Shown: positions 8,804-17,806, counted from the stretch's first letter. The stretch: DNA of 64,000 nucleotides from Neisseria sp. KEM232 (GCF_002237445.1 NZ_CP022527.1:2294001-2358000); one strand, 5' to 3'. The notes: generated by a model from the sequence alone, not told the origin. Numbers and translations are program-made.

Positions 8804-9904
8804 ATGACACAGCACAGCAGCCAAAACATCGTCGTCGGCCTCTCCGGCGGCGTCGATTCCTCCGTAACCGCCGCCCTGCTCAAACAGCAGGGGCATCAGG
8901 TGCGCGGCGTGTTTATGCAAAACTGGGAAGACGACGACAACGACGAATATTGCAGCATCAAACAAGATTCTTTCGACGCCATCGCCGTGGCCGACATACT
9001 CGGTATCGACATCGACATCGTCAATTTCGCCGCGCAATACAAAGACAAAGTGTTCGCCTACTTTTTGCAGGAATACGGCGCGGGCCGCACGCCTAATCCC
9101 GACGTATTGTGTAATGCCGAAATCAAGTTCAAATGTTTTCTCGATTACGCGATAGAGCAGGGCGCGGACGTGATTGCCACCGGCCATTACGCGCGTAAAG
9201 AAGTGCGCGGCGGCGTGCATCATCTGCTCAAAGGTCTCGATGCCAACAAAGACCAAAGCTATTTTCTCTACCGCCTGCGTCCGCACCAGCTCGAACGCGC
9301 CGTTTTCCCGCTCGGCGGCTTGGAAAAGCCCGAAGTGCGCCGCCTCGCCGCCGAATACGCGCTGCCCACCGCCGCCAAAAAAGACAGTACCGGCATCTGC
9401 TTTATCGGCGAGCGGCCGTTCCGCGAATTTCTGCAACAATACCTGCCCACGCACAACGGCGCGATGGTTACGCCCGAGGGCAAAACCGTCGGCGAACATG
9501 TGGGGCTGACCTTTTACACCCTCGGCCAGCGCAAAGGCTTGGGCATCGGCGGCGCGGGCGAGCCGTGGTTTGTGGTCGGCAAAAACCTGCCGCGCAACGA
9601 GCTGATCGTGGTGCAGGGGCACGACCATCCGCTGCTTTATACAAACAGCCTCGTGATGAACGATTTGAGTTTCACGCTGCCCGAACGCCCCGCGCCCGGC
9701 CGCTACACCTGCAAAACCCGTTACCGCATGGCCGATGCCGCCTGCGAATTGCGCTATTTGGACGATGACACCGCCGAACTGATATTCGACGAAGCACAAT
9801 GGGCGGTTACGCCCGGCCAATCCGCCGTACTTTACGACGGCGATGTCTGCCTCGGCGGCGGCGTGATTGTGTCCACCGACAAGCCCGTGATTGTGGCCGC
9901 GTAG
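8804..9904 (+). CDS. mnmA: tRNA-specific 2-thiouridylase MnmA
   Basis: MnmA transfers sulfur to U34 of tRNA-Lys, -Glu and -Gln. I start the gene at MTQHSSQNIVVGLSGGVDSS because the family begins just before the PP-loop; the frame is open upstream only through DUS-rich spacer. The protein has 366 residues. Catalytic cysteines are seen in NPDVLCNAEIKF and STGICFIGERPF. A possible -10 box (TACAAT at 8757) lies 42 bases upstream. The C-terminal beta-barrel region is complete. Confidence 0.95.
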   Translation: MTQHSSQNIVVGLSGGVDSSVTAALLKQQGHQVRGVFMQNWEDDDNDEYCSIKQDSFDAIAVADILGIDIDIVNFAAQYKDKVFAYFLQEYGAGRTPNPDVLCNAEIKFKCFLDYAIEQGADVIATGHYARKEVRGGVHHLLKGLDANKDQSYFLYRLRPHQLERAVFPLGGLEKPEVRRLAAEYALPTAAKKDSTGICFIGERPFREFLQQYLPTHNGAMVTPEGKTVGEHVGLTFYTLGQRKGLGIGGAGEPWFVVGKNLPRNELIVVQGHDHPLLYTNSLVMNDLSFTLPERPAPGRYTCKTRYRMADAACELRYLDDDTAELIFDEAQWAVTPGQSAVLYDGDVCLGGGVIVSTDKPVIVAA

Positions 9905-10005
9905 GCATTTCAGACGGCCTCACTTGAAGACATTAAGAGCGTGTTGGCCATCAGTTTTTACAAGGCAAGAGGCCGTCTGAAAAACCAAGTTCCCCAAGCA
10001 ACGTC

Positions 10006-10025
10006 ATTCCCGCGCGGGCGGGAAT
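10006..10025. repeat. dRS3-type palindromic repeat
   Basis: The 20-base palindrome ATTCCC-N8-GGGAAT matches the Neisseria dRS3 class of intergenic repeats. It is followed by another DUS pair before fadD. Confidence 0.6.
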
Positions 10026-10108
10026 GACGGTCTTAGGACATAACCTGATAATTCAAAGGCCGTCTGAAACGGGTTTTCAGACGGCCTCCAACCAAGAAAG
10101 ACATACAT

Positions 10109-11776
10109 ATGGAAAAACTCTGGCTGAGCAGCTACGAAAAAGGCGTCAATGCCGAAATCGACATCACGCGCTACCAATCGATTACCGACGTTTTCAACCA
10201 AAGCGCGGAAAAATTCGCCAACCGACCCGCCTTCCAAAACATGGGCAAAACGCTCACCTACGCCGAAACCGCCAAGCTGATTACCGATTTCGCCTCCTAT
10301 CTGCAAAACGTATTGAAACTGCCGCGCGGCGAACGCGTCGCCATCATGATGCCCAACCTGCTGCAATACCCGGTTGCCCTGTTTGGCGCCTTGCAGGCCG
10401 GTATGGTGGTGGTCAACACCAATCCGCTTTACACACCGCGCGAACTCGAACACCAGCTCAAAGACAGCGGCGCCAGCGTGATTGTCGTGTTGGAAAACTT
10501 CGCCGACACGCTCGCATCGGTTTTGCCGAAAACCCAAATCAAACACGTCATCGTTGCCAGTGTCGGCGACCTGCTCGGCGCCATCAAAGGCCGTCTGATT
10601 AATTTCGTGCTGCGGCACATTAAAAAAATGGTGCCCGAATACCGCATTGACGGTGCTGTCGGCTTTCAGACGGCCTTAAAACAGGGCGCGGCGCAGCCGT
10701 TTCAAAAAACCGACATCAAACGCGAAGACACCGCCTTTCTGCAATACACCGGCGGCACCACCGGCGTGGCCAAAGGCGCGGTGTTAAGCCACGGCAACAT
10801 CTGCGCCAATATGATGCAGGCGGCCGAATGGATTAAAAACCAACTGCGCCAAGGCGAAGAAACCGTTATCGCCGCCCTGCCGCTCTACCATATTTTCGCG
10901 CTCACGGTGAACCTGATGATTTTCACCAACGCCGGTTCGCGTATCATCCTGATTACCAACCCGCGCGACATGAAACGCTTTATCGGCGACATGAAAAAAG
11001 AACGCATCAGCGTCTTTATCGGCGTCAACACCCTGTTTAACGGCCTTACCAACCAGGCCGAATTTGCCGAAGTTGATTTTTCCAACCTGCGCCTCACCCT
11101 CGGCGGCGGCATGGCCACGCAAAAAGCCGTGGCCGAAAAATGGAAAAAAATCACCGGCACGCCCATCGTCGAAGCCTACGGCCTCACCGAAGCCAGCCCC
11201 GGCGTGTGCTGCAACCCCCTAAATATCGAAGCATACAGCGGCGGCATCGGCCTGCCCGTCCCCTCCACCGAAATCGAATTGCGCGATGCCGAGGGCAAAG
11301 AAGTCGGCGTGGGACAGCCGGGCGAAATGTGGATACGCGGCCCGCAGGTGATGCAGGGCTATTGGAACCGCCCCGAAGAAACCGCCAAAGCCATTGATGA
11401 GCGCGGCTTTCTCGAAACCGGCGACATCGCCGTAATGGACGAAAAAGGCTGGTTCAAACTGGTCGACCGCAAAAAAGACCTCATCGTCGTCTCCGGCTTC
11501 AACGTTTACCCCAACGAAATCGAAGAAGTCATCGCCCACCACGACAAAGTGATGGAAGTCGCCTGCATCGGCGTGCCCAACGACAAAACCGGCGAAGCCC
11601 TCAAAGTGTTCGTCGTAAAAAAAGACCCCAGCCTCACCAAAGAAGAACTCACCGCCTTCTGCCGCACCGAGCTAACCGGCTACAAAGTGCCCAAAGACAT
11701 CGAATTCCGCGACGAGCTGCCCAAATCCAACGTCGGCAAAATCCTGCGCCGCGAGCTGAAAGAAACGCAGAAATAA
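10109..11776 (+). CDS. fadD: Long-chain-fatty-acid-CoA ligase
   Basis: The enzyme activates long-chain fatty acids to acyl-CoA through an acyl-adenylate. The 555-residue protein carries the AMP-binding P-loop YTGGTTGVAKGAVLSHGN at about residue 213. Later come YGLTEASPGV, GWFKLVDRKKDLIVVSGFNV and the C-terminal lysine region GKILRRELK, all diagnostic of acyl-CoA synthetases. An inverted AG-DUS inside the gene encodes GFQTALK near residue 185. The gene stands alone, with an inverted-DUS terminator 19 bases past the stop. Confidence 0.92.
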   Translation: MEKLWLSSYEKGVNAEIDITRYQSITDVFNQSAEKFANRPAFQNMGKTLTYAETAKLITDFASYLQNVLKLPRGERVAIMMPNLLQYPVALFGALQAGMVVVNTNPLYTPRELEHQLKDSGASVIVVLENFADTLASVLPKTQIKHVIVASVGDLLGAIKGRLINFVLRHIKKMVPEYRIDGAVGFQTALKQGAAQPFQKTDIKREDTAFLQYTGGTTGVAKGAVLSHGNICANMMQAAEWIKNQLRQGEETVIAALPLYHIFALTVNLMIFTNAGSRIILITNPRDMKRFIGDMKKERISVFIGVNTLFNGLTNQAEFAEVDFSNLRLTLGGGMATQKAVAEKWKKITGTPIVEAYGLTEASPGVCCNPLNIEAYSGGIGLPVPSTEIELRDAEGKEVGVGQPGEMWIRGPQVMQGYWNRPEETAKAIDERGFLETGDIAVMDEKGWFKLVDRKKDLIVVSGFNVYPNEIEEVIAHHDKVMEVACIGVPNDKTGEALKVFVVKKDPSLTKEELTAFCRTELTGYKVPKDIEFRDELPKSNVGKILRRELKETQK

Positions 11777-11794
11777 AAACGCAAAAACAGCATA

Positions 11795-11824
11795 AGGCCG
11801 TCTGAAAACACTTTCAGACGGCCT
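11795..11824 (+). terminator. DUS inverted pair after fadD
   Basis: AGGCCGTCTGAA and its reverse complement are separated by only 6 bases, giving a tight hairpin just past fadD. Confidence 0.7.
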
Positions 11825-11848
11825 CCCTTTTACCGCCAAACGCATGAT

Positions 11849-11877
11849 TTGCCTTTCCCCCGCCCCGCGCATACAAT
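11849..11877 (+). promoter_or_regulatory. Sigma70-type promoter of the riboflavin gene
   Basis: TTGCCT and TACAAT are separated by 17 bases, ending 34 bases before the start codon. No FMN-riboswitch-like leader is seen in the short remaining leader. Confidence 0.6.
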
Positions 11878-11911
11878 CCGCCGCTTTTGCACCCACACAA
11901 GAAAGAACGCC

Positions 11912-13006
11912 ATGACCGCCGTTTCCCCCATTCCCGAAATCCTCGCCGACATCCAGGCCGGCAAAATGGTCATCATCACCGACGCCGAAGACCGCGAAAA
12001 CGAAGGCGACCTCGTCATGGCCGCCCAATTCGTCACCCCCGAAGCCGTCAACTTCATGATCAAACACGCACGCGGCCTCGTCTGCCTGCCCATGGCCGAC
12101 CGCCTCGTCGACCGCCTCAACCTGCCGCAGATGACGCAGAAAAACGGCGCGCAATACGGCACCAACTTCACCGTTTCCATCGAAGCGGCCGAAGGCATCT
12201 CCACCGGCATCTCCGCCGCCGACCGCGCCCACACCATCCGCACCGCCGTATCCCCCGAAGTAGCGCCCCCCGACATCGTCCAGCCCGGCCACATCTTCCC
12301 CCTGCGCGCGCAAAAAGGCGGCGTGCTCGTGCGCGCCGGCCACACCGAAGCCGCCGTCGACCTCGCGCAAATGTGCGGCCTCATCCCTGCCGGCGTCATC
12401 TGCGAAATCCTCAACGACGACGGCACCATGGCGCGCATGCCCGAGTTGAAAACATTCGCCGCCGAACACAACATCAAAATCGGCACCATCGCCGACCTCA
12501 TCGAATACCGCAGCCGCACCGAAAGCCTGCTCGAAGACATGGGCGACAACGAAATACACACCCCCTGGGGCGCGTTCCGCCAGCACGTTTACGTCGACAA
12601 ACTCACCGGTGAAACCCACCTCGCCCTCGTCAAAGGCGAAATCTCCCCCGAACGCGAAACCCTCGTGCGCGTGCACGAACCCTTCGGCGCCATGGACTTC
12701 CTGCACACCGACCCCGGCCACTCCTGGCCGCTGCCCGCCGCACTCGAGCGCCTGCAACAGGCTGACAGCGGTGTCGCCATCCTCCTGCACCGTACCGAAG
12801 ACGGCGCCGCCCTGCTCGAACGCACCCTGCCGAAAACCGACCGCCAAATCAAAAAATGGGATAGGAAAACCTACGGCATCGGCGCGCAAATCCTCGCCGC
12901 CCTCGGCGTAAAAAAAATGCGCGTCATGGGCAAACCCTCGTCGATGAACAGCCTCAACGGCTTCGGCCTGGAAGTCGAAGGTTTCGAAGAGGCAGACAAA
13001 GCCTGA
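11912..13006 (+). CDS. ribB: 3,4-dihydroxy-2-butanone-4-phosphate synthase with degenerate GTP cyclohydrolase II-like domain (RibBX)
   Basis: The N-terminal domain (about residues 1-205) is a complete DHBP synthase, with TDAEDRENEGDLV and RAGHTEAAVDL, making the four-carbon unit of riboflavin. The C-terminal domain aligns with GTP cyclohydrolase II (starting VRVHEPFGAMDF) but lacks the cysteine cluster that binds zinc. Where active enzymes have GD-F-S-RC-C, this protein reads DFLHTDPGHSWPLPAA. The known RibBX class has this architecture, and RibA then has to come from another gene. I start at MTAVSPIPEILADIQ (364 residues), since upstream codons lie inside the promoter. Confidence 0.9.
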   Translation: MTAVSPIPEILADIQAGKMVIITDAEDRENEGDLVMAAQFVTPEAVNFMIKHARGLVCLPMADRLVDRLNLPQMTQKNGAQYGTNFTVSIEAAEGISTGISAADRAHTIRTAVSPEVAPPDIVQPGHIFPLRAQKGGVLVRAGHTEAAVDLAQMCGLIPAGVICEILNDDGTMARMPELKTFAAEHNIKIGTIADLIEYRSRTESLLEDMGDNEIHTPWGAFRQHVYVDKLTGETHLALVKGEISPERETLVRVHEPFGAMDFLHTDPGHSWPLPAALERLQQADSGVAILLHRTEDGAALLERTLPKTDRQIKKWDRKTYGIGAQILAALGVKKMRVMGKPSSMNSLNGFGLEVEGFEEADKA

Positions 13007-13032
13007 TCCAGCCGCCCTCTGCCGCAGACAAA

Positions 13033-13073
13033 AGGCCGTCTGAACACCCGCTTGGGGTTTTCAGACGGCCTTT
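13033..13073 (+). terminator. DUS inverted pair after the riboflavin gene
   Basis: Facing AG-DUS copies separated by about 16 bases follow the stop codon, with a short T run after the second arm. Confidence 0.6.
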
Positions 13074-13181
13074 CTGCTTTCTGTTTGCCCGACACACTTT
13101 CAGACGGCCTCTAAGGCCGTCTGAAACCTATCGGACAGAAGAGTTCCTTCTCCTGCCCTGCGGGGAGAGAGCTAGCGTGAG

Positions 13182-13309
13182 GACGCCGCTGCGGTAACTT
13201 TTGCAGGACATCGGCGCAAATGCAGTTCTGCGAACTGCCACCCCCACCCCAATCCTCCCCCGCGCTTGAAGCGCAGGAGAGGGAGTTTGGCTCGCGGTGG
13301 GATTTTCGC
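13182..13309 (+). repeat. Dispersed intergenic repeat, copy 1
   Basis: This copy contains the shared blocks GCCGCTGCGG, AGGACATCGGCG, GTTCTGCGAACTGCC, a C-rich run and CGCGCTTGAAGCGCAG. The same blocks recur in the same order at 17522-17622 and, inverted, in 31472-31554. Confidence 0.65.
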
Positions 13310-13386
13310 TTTCAGACGGCCTCTGAGGCCGTCTGAAACTGCCGAGGCCGCCCGTTGCGGCAAAGTGTCGGATACGGATATCCGGC

Positions 13387-13986
13387 CTACAAGGCTTGAT
13401 GCACCGATCGGATATATTCCACCGCCTGCCAATATCCTTTTTGCGCCGCTTTGTTTATCCAATCCAGCGCCTGATCGCGATGGTCTTGCAGCAGCAGAAT
13501 ACCCAGTTCGTGCATGGCTTGGGCATTGCCCTTTTCGGCAGCAGATGCCAACAAAGCGGTGCATTTGCCCAAATCGGCTTCGGTGCCTAAATCGCCTGTT
13601 TTATAGATTTCCGCCAGCGTGATAACGGCTTCGTCCCATCCTGCCGACGCACACTTTTGATAGATAAGCAGGGCTTTTTTATCGTCTCGGGCAATATGGT
13701 TGGCCGTATGGAATCTCAATGCGCCGGCCAGCTTCATGCCAGAGGGCAGATTACCGCGACGGAAATCGTTTTCCAATGCTTCGTAATATTTTCCATAGGC
13801 TTCTTCTACGGTCTGCTTGTCGGGGCTGCCGAAATTTTGCCGCTTGTAATCATAGATATAGGCCAGCATGCCGTAGGCTTCTGCCACACCCGAACGGATC
13901 AGCGATTGAACCAGCGGCAAAGCACGGTCGACTTCGAGATTGTCTATCAGCTCTTCGGCCGTTTTTAACATTTCATCATTCACCAT
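13387..13986 (-). CDS. Sel1-like/TPR repeat protein
   Basis: This 199-residue protein is made of helical repeats of the Sel1 type, for example DDKKALLIYQKCASAGWDEA and QALDWINKAAQKGYWQAV, with the typical alanine-glycine spacing. There is no signal peptide. I start at the ATG giving MVNDEMLKTAEEL; a TTG four codons upstream is possible. Base composition is less GC-rich than the neighbours, suggesting an accessory gene. Function and partner are unknown. Confidence 0.7.
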   Translation of the reverse strand: MVNDEMLKTAEELIDNLEVDRALPLVQSLIRSGVAEAYGMLAYIYDYKRQNFGSPDKQTVEEAYGKYYEALENDFRRGNLPSGMKLAGALRFHTANHIARDDKKALLIYQKCASAGWDEAVITLAEIYKTGDLGTEADLGKCTALLASAAEKGNAQAMHELGILLLQDHRDQALDWINKAAQKGYWQAVEYIRSVHQAL

Positions 13987-14202
13987 AGGATTTCTCAATT
14001 TCGCAGGTCGGATTACCGAATCCGACAGCCGTTTGCCAAACGGCAGAGGCCGTCTGAAACCGAAACGACGCAGTGAAAATGTTGGGTTTTCAGTCCAAGC
14101 TGCCTCTGAATAAATGCAAAGGCCGTCTGAAACCTCCGTAGGCTGTCTGTTGGCCAGGGTGTCGGATACAAGTATCCGACCTACGGTTTTTTTCAGACGG
14201 CC

Positions 14203-16038
14203 TCAATGCAGGTGCTCGTAAATCTTTTCGGCTAGGGCTTTGCTGATGCCTTCGACTTGTGCGAGGTCTTCTTTGCTGGCGGCGGCGACGCCGCGCAGGC
14301 CTCCAAAGCGGGTAAGCAGGGCTTGGCGGCGTTTGCCGCCCACGCCGGGGATGTCGCTGAGGGAAGAGGTAACACGGGCTTTGTCGCGTTTTTTGCGGTG
14401 GCCCGTGATGGCGAAACGGTGCGATTCGTCGCGCACGGTTTGCAGAAGGTGCAGGGCGGGGCTGTGCGGAGGCAGGCGGAAGGTTTCGCCGGTGAACGGG
14501 AGGATGAGTTCTTCCATGCCGGCTTTGCGTTCGGGGCCTTTGGCGATGCCGACCAAAGGGATGTGCAGCCCGAGTTCTTCCCATACGGATACGGCGATGC
14601 CGATTTGTCCTTTGCCGCCGTCAATCAATACGACATCGGGCCATTTGACGGCCTCGCCGTTGGCTTCGGCTTCCTGCATTTTGCCGTAGCGACGGGTGAG
14701 GACTTCGCGCATGGCAGCGTAGTCGTCGCCGGGTTTGGCGGTGGTGATGTTGTAGCGGCGGTATTGCGAGGGTTGGATGTTTTGTTCGTCGTACACGACG
14801 CAGGAGGCGATGGTGGCTTCGCCTTGGGTGTGGCTGATGTCGAAGCATTCTAGGCGGTTGAGGTCGTCTGAATTCATGTTCAGGATTTTTGCCAACTCGT
14901 CGATGCGGTGTTGCTGGCTGCTTTGTTGCAGGCGGCGTTGGGCTATTGCCATTTGTGCGTTTTGTTCCGCCATTTTCAGCCAGACTTTGCGTTCGCCTAT
15001 GGTTTTGGTCACGAACTGCACTTGTTTGCCGTGTTCGCCCTCTAAGGCTTCTTTCAATGCGTCGGGGACGGGGAAGTTGCTGATGATGATGTCGGGTTTG
15101 CTTTTGCCCAGATAGTGCTGGGCAACGAAGGCTTCGGCGTAATCTTGCCCGTTTGGTTCGGGGTCGTTTTTGGTGTCGGGGAAGAAGCTTTTGTCGCCGA
15201 CGTGTCGCCCGCCGCGTATGCTGACCCAGTGTACGCAGACGAGGCCGTCTGAAACGGCAAGCGCGAGCAGGTCGATGTCGTTGGGGTTGTTCGGGTTTTT
15301 GCTGTCGATGAACTGGTTGCTTTGCATGATGCCGAGTGCTTGGATTTGGTCGCGGTAGCGGGCGGCTTCTTCAAATTGCAGGTTGGCGGCGGCGGTCTGC
15401 ATTTTGTGTTGCAGGGTGCGGGTCAGTTCGTCGGTTTTACCGTTAAGGAAAGTGGCGGCTTGGCGCACGCTGTCGCGGTAGTCTTCTTCACTGATGTGTC
15501 CGACGCAGGGTGCGGTGCAGCGTTTGATTTGGTACAGCAGGCAAGGGCGGTCGCGGTGTTCGAACACGCTGTCTTCGCAGGTACGCAGCATGAAGACTTT
15601 TTGCAGGACTTGGATGCTGTCGCGCACGGCGTTGCTGTTGGGATAGGGGCCGAAGTATTGGTTGGGCTTTTTGAGCGTGCCGCGATAGTAGGCCATCTGC
15701 GGAAAGGCGTGGCCGCTGAGCATGAGATAGGGGTAGCTTTTGTCGTCGCGGAAGAGGATATTGTATTTGGGCGACAGGGCTTTGATGAAGTTGTTTTCGA
15801 GAATCAGGGCTTCGGCTTCGGAGCGGGTAACGGTGGTTTCGATATGATGAACCTGTTTCACCATCAATGCGATGCGCGGGGAATGGTCGTTTTTTTGGAA
15901 ATAGCCAGACACGCGCCGCTTCAGGTTGACGGCTTTGCCGACATACAGCACGTTGCCCGAGCGGTCGAAAAAGCGGTACACGCCGGGTAGCAGCGGCAGG
16001 TTTTTGAGAAACAGCGGAATGTCGAAATGGTCTTGCAT
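14203..16038 (-). CDS. uvrC: Excinuclease ABC subunit C
   Basis: UvrC makes both incisions in nucleotide excision repair. The 611-residue protein has the N-terminal GIY-YIG domain (LPGVYRFFDRSGNVLYVGKA), a cysteine cluster (RCTAPCVGHIS), the UVR domain near residues 200-235, and the RNase H-like C-terminal nuclease (FDISHTQGEATIAS and VLIDGGKGQI). It ends with a double helix-hairpin-helix (SDIPGVGGKRRQALL). A DUS inside the frame encodes VSDGL near residue 265. An upstream gap of about 115 bases with an inverted DUS pair separates it from the lipoprotein genes. Confidence 0.96.
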   Translation of the reverse strand: MQDHFDIPLFLKNLPLLPGVYRFFDRSGNVLYVGKAVNLKRRVSGYFQKNDHSPRIALMVKQVHHIETTVTRSEAEALILENNFIKALSPKYNILFRDDKSYPYLMLSGHAFPQMAYYRGTLKKPNQYFGPYPNSNAVRDSIQVLQKVFMLRTCEDSVFEHRDRPCLLYQIKRCTAPCVGHISEEDYRDSVRQAATFLNGKTDELTRTLQHKMQTAAANLQFEEAARYRDQIQALGIMQSNQFIDSKNPNNPNDIDLLALAVSDGLVCVHWVSIRGGRHVGDKSFFPDTKNDPEPNGQDYAEAFVAQHYLGKSKPDIIISNFPVPDALKEALEGEHGKQVQFVTKTIGERKVWLKMAEQNAQMAIAQRRLQQSSQQHRIDELAKILNMNSDDLNRLECFDISHTQGEATIASCVVYDEQNIQPSQYRRYNITTAKPGDDYAAMREVLTRRYGKMQEAEANGEAVKWPDVVLIDGGKGQIGIAVSVWEELGLHIPLVGIAKGPERKAGMEELILPFTGETFRLPPHSPALHLLQTVRDESHRFAITGHRKKRDKARVTSSLSDIPGVGGKRRQALLTRFGGLRGVAAASKEDLAQVEGISKALAEKIYEHLH

Positions 16039-16093
16039 GGCGTGGCGGAGATTTTTTGTTTTTCAGACGGCCTGCATTATACCGAGGCAGCGA

Positions 16094-16137
16094 AAGGCCG
16101 TCTGAAAGCACACAACCGGGCTTTCAGACGGCCTTTT
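16094..16137 (-). terminator. DUS inverted pair
   Basis: Facing AG-DUS copies lie just downstream of the small lipoprotein gene and upstream of uvrC, all on the minus strand, so the hairpin should end the lipoprotein transcript. Confidence 0.6.
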
Positions 16138-16154
16138 GGGTTTGATATGGAAAC

Positions 16155-16412
16155 TTAACGCTTGCTGTGTTTGCGGAAATATTCCCACTCTTCCACCACA
16201 CTGCCGTCGGGCAGGTGGCACATGGCGTATTCGTTGCCCTCTGCGTCCTTGCGCGGCTCGAGTTTGCCGCCGCGTTCGACGCAGAACACGGAAGCGGGAT
16301 TGGCCATACCGACGGCGGGCGGCGGCGCGTCGGTGGTTTTGCCGTTTTTTTTGGCACAGGCCGACAGCACGGCGGCGGCGAGAATCAGGGCGAGAGCGGT
16401 TGCGGGTTTCAT
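16155..16412 (-). CDS. Small lipoprotein with DUF333 domain
   Basis: An 85-residue protein with a lipoprotein signal (MKPATALALILAAAVLSAC, lipobox LSAC). A short DUF333-type domain follows: ANPASVFCVERGGKLE, then NEYAMCHLPDGSVVEEWEYF. The two cysteines after the lipobox probably pair in the periplasm. It follows a second small lipoprotein gene by 26 bases, so the two are likely cotranscribed. Function of DUF333 lipoproteins is unknown. Confidence 0.8.
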   Translation of the reverse strand: MKPATALALILAAAVLSACAKKNGKTTDAPPPAVGMANPASVFCVERGGKLEPRKDAEGNEYAMCHLPDGSVVEEWEYFRKHSKR

Positions 16413-16438
16413 GGCGGGATACCTTTCTTTTTAACGGA

Positions 16439-16645
16439 TTAATGACGGGAAAGATCAGAAGGGCGGCGGGCATCGCGGGCAAACTGCTGCGCGCAGTAAG
16501 CGCTGCCGCCCGCGCGGTATTTGTTACCCTCAATTCCGCCCAAAGGCTCGGAACACGACGGGGATCCGCCCGCCACACCCTGCCACGACGCGGCGCAGGC
16601 GGACAAAACGGCAGATGCGGCCAGCAACAGCAAAACGGTTTTCAT
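16439..16645 (-). CDS. Small cysteine-rich lipoprotein
   Basis: A 68-residue protein with a clear lipobox signal peptide (MKTVLLLLAASAVLSAC). The mature part is about 50 residues, contains two more cysteines and is glycine-rich (LGGIEGNKYRAGGSAYC). I do not recognise a family. Its signal peptide resembles that of the next lipoprotein gene. An inverted DUS lies just upstream of the start, ahead of the ribosome site. Confidence 0.6.
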   Translation of the reverse strand: MKTVLLLLAASAVLSACAASWQGVAGGSPSCSEPLGGIEGNKYRAGGSAYCAQQFARDARRPSDLSRH

Positions 16646-16689
16646 ATGATTCCTTTCAGACGGCCTTTTTAAACGGGCGGATTGTACCG

Positions 16690-17421
16690 TCAAACGCCGC
16701 CCTTCTGCCGCCGTTCGCGGAAAAAAGCCCGCAGCAGGGCGCGGCTCTCGTCGGCCAGAATGCCGCCGAACACCGCCGTATGGCTGTTCAGACGGCCATC
16801 GGCAAACAAATCGCACACACTGCCCGCCGCGCCGCTTTTGGGCTCGGCCGCGCCGAACACCACCCTCGCCACCCGCGCCTGCAACAGGGCGGAAGCGCAC
16901 ATCGCGCACGGCTCGAGCGTCACATACACATCGCAGCCGTCCAGCCGCATACTGCCGAGCCGCCGCCCCGCCGCCGAGAGCGCACGGATTTCCGCGTGCG
17001 CGCTGACATCGCAGTCGGCCAGACAGCGGTTGTGTGCCGCCGCCAGCACCTCGCCGCCGCGCACCACCACCGCCCCCACCGGCACTTCCCCCAACGCCGC
17101 CGCCGTTTGCGCCTGCCGCAACGCCTGCCGCATAAAGCCTTCGGCCTCTGCGGCATCGGGCGGCAGGGCGGCGGGCGGGCGGCGTTTCACCTCCTCCCAC
17201 AGCGCGGCCTTGTCCGCCTCCGTCAACGCGCGCGCGTCCGTGCCCGCGCATTCCGCCGCCAGCTGCCACAGCACGCTGCGCGTCACCGTGCAACCCGCCG
17301 CTTTCAGCAGCAAAAAAGCCTGTGCCGCTCCCGTCCGCCGCAAATCCCCGCGCGTCAGCATGCCCAGCGCATTGAGGGCGCGGACGACGGAAGGGGCAAA
17401 AGGCGGCGTGGCAAGAAACAT
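16690..17421 (-). CDS. tadA: tRNA-specific adenosine deaminase TadA with TfoX-C-like N-terminal extension
   Basis: TadA converts A34 to inosine in tRNA-Arg(ACG). The deaminase domain occupies the C-terminal 160 residues, with zinc and catalytic motifs SAHAEIRAL and TLEPCAMCASALL. About 75 N-terminal residues (VRALNALGMLTRGDLRRTGA and TVTRSVLWQLAAE) resemble the TfoX C-terminal helical domain, making the protein 243 residues rather than the usual 150-170. The start at MFLATPPFAPSVV is chosen because the extension is coherent from there. Confidence 0.88.
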   Translation of the reverse strand: MFLATPPFAPSVVRALNALGMLTRGDLRRTGAAQAFLLLKAAGCTVTRSVLWQLAAECAGTDARALTEADKAALWEEVKRRPPAALPPDAAEAEGFMRQALRQAQTAAALGEVPVGAVVVRGGEVLAAAHNRCLADCDVSAHAEIRALSAAGRRLGSMRLDGCDVYVTLEPCAMCASALLQARVARVVFGAAEPKSGAAGSVCDLFADGRLNSHTAVFGGILADESRALLRAFFRERRQKGGV

Positions 17422-17521
17422 GGTTTCGGAATTGTTTGGAAAAAAGTCGGGAAACGGGTTTGCGCGGCTTGAGGCCGTCTGAAACTTAGCGGATTGCCGT
17501 GTCCCCGTTAGGGTGGGGTTT

Positions 17522-17622
17522 GCGCCGCTGCGGCGACTTTGACAGGACATCGGCGAAATGCGGTTCTGCCAACTGCCCGCGCTTGAAGCGCAGCGGAGAG
17601 TTTGATTGGCGGCGGGATCGGC
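17522..17622 (+). repeat. Dispersed intergenic repeat, copy 2
   Basis: Same order of blocks as the copy at 13182 (GCCGCTGCGG, AGGACATCGGCG, GTTCTGCCAACTGCC, CGCGCTTGAAGCGCAG) but missing the C-rich middle. It is flanked by DUS copies on both sides. Confidence 0.65.
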
Positions 17623-17657
17623 AGTTTTCAGACGGCCTCAATACTAAATACGGGGCA

Positions 17658-17687
17658 AAACAAAAGCCAAGTCGGCAAACTTGGCTT
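17658..17687 (-). terminator. Terminator of tRNA-Ile2
   Basis: On the minus strand the stem AAGCCAAG/CTTGGCTT with an 8-base loop is followed by TTGTTTTG. It lies 14 bases past the tRNA 3' end. Confidence 0.7.
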
Positions 17688-17701
17688 TGGCTTTTTTGAG
17701 T

Positions 17702-17777
<76 letters not shown>

Positions 17778-17806
17778 TGCATGCCGCTTGGGCAGCAAAG
17801 CGCGGC

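Larger units (their letters stand above)
13007..13386. other. Intergenic stretch rich in DUS and a dispersed repeat
   Basis: No gene is seen in these 380 bases. They hold an inverted DUS terminator for the riboflavin gene (13033-13073), several more DUS copies and one copy of a dispersed repeat (13182-13309). Confidence 0.7.

Noticed and set aside
11777..11911. FMN riboswitch upstream of the riboflavin gene
   Set aside because: The leader after the promoter is only about 30 bases and shows none of the conserved RFN elements.
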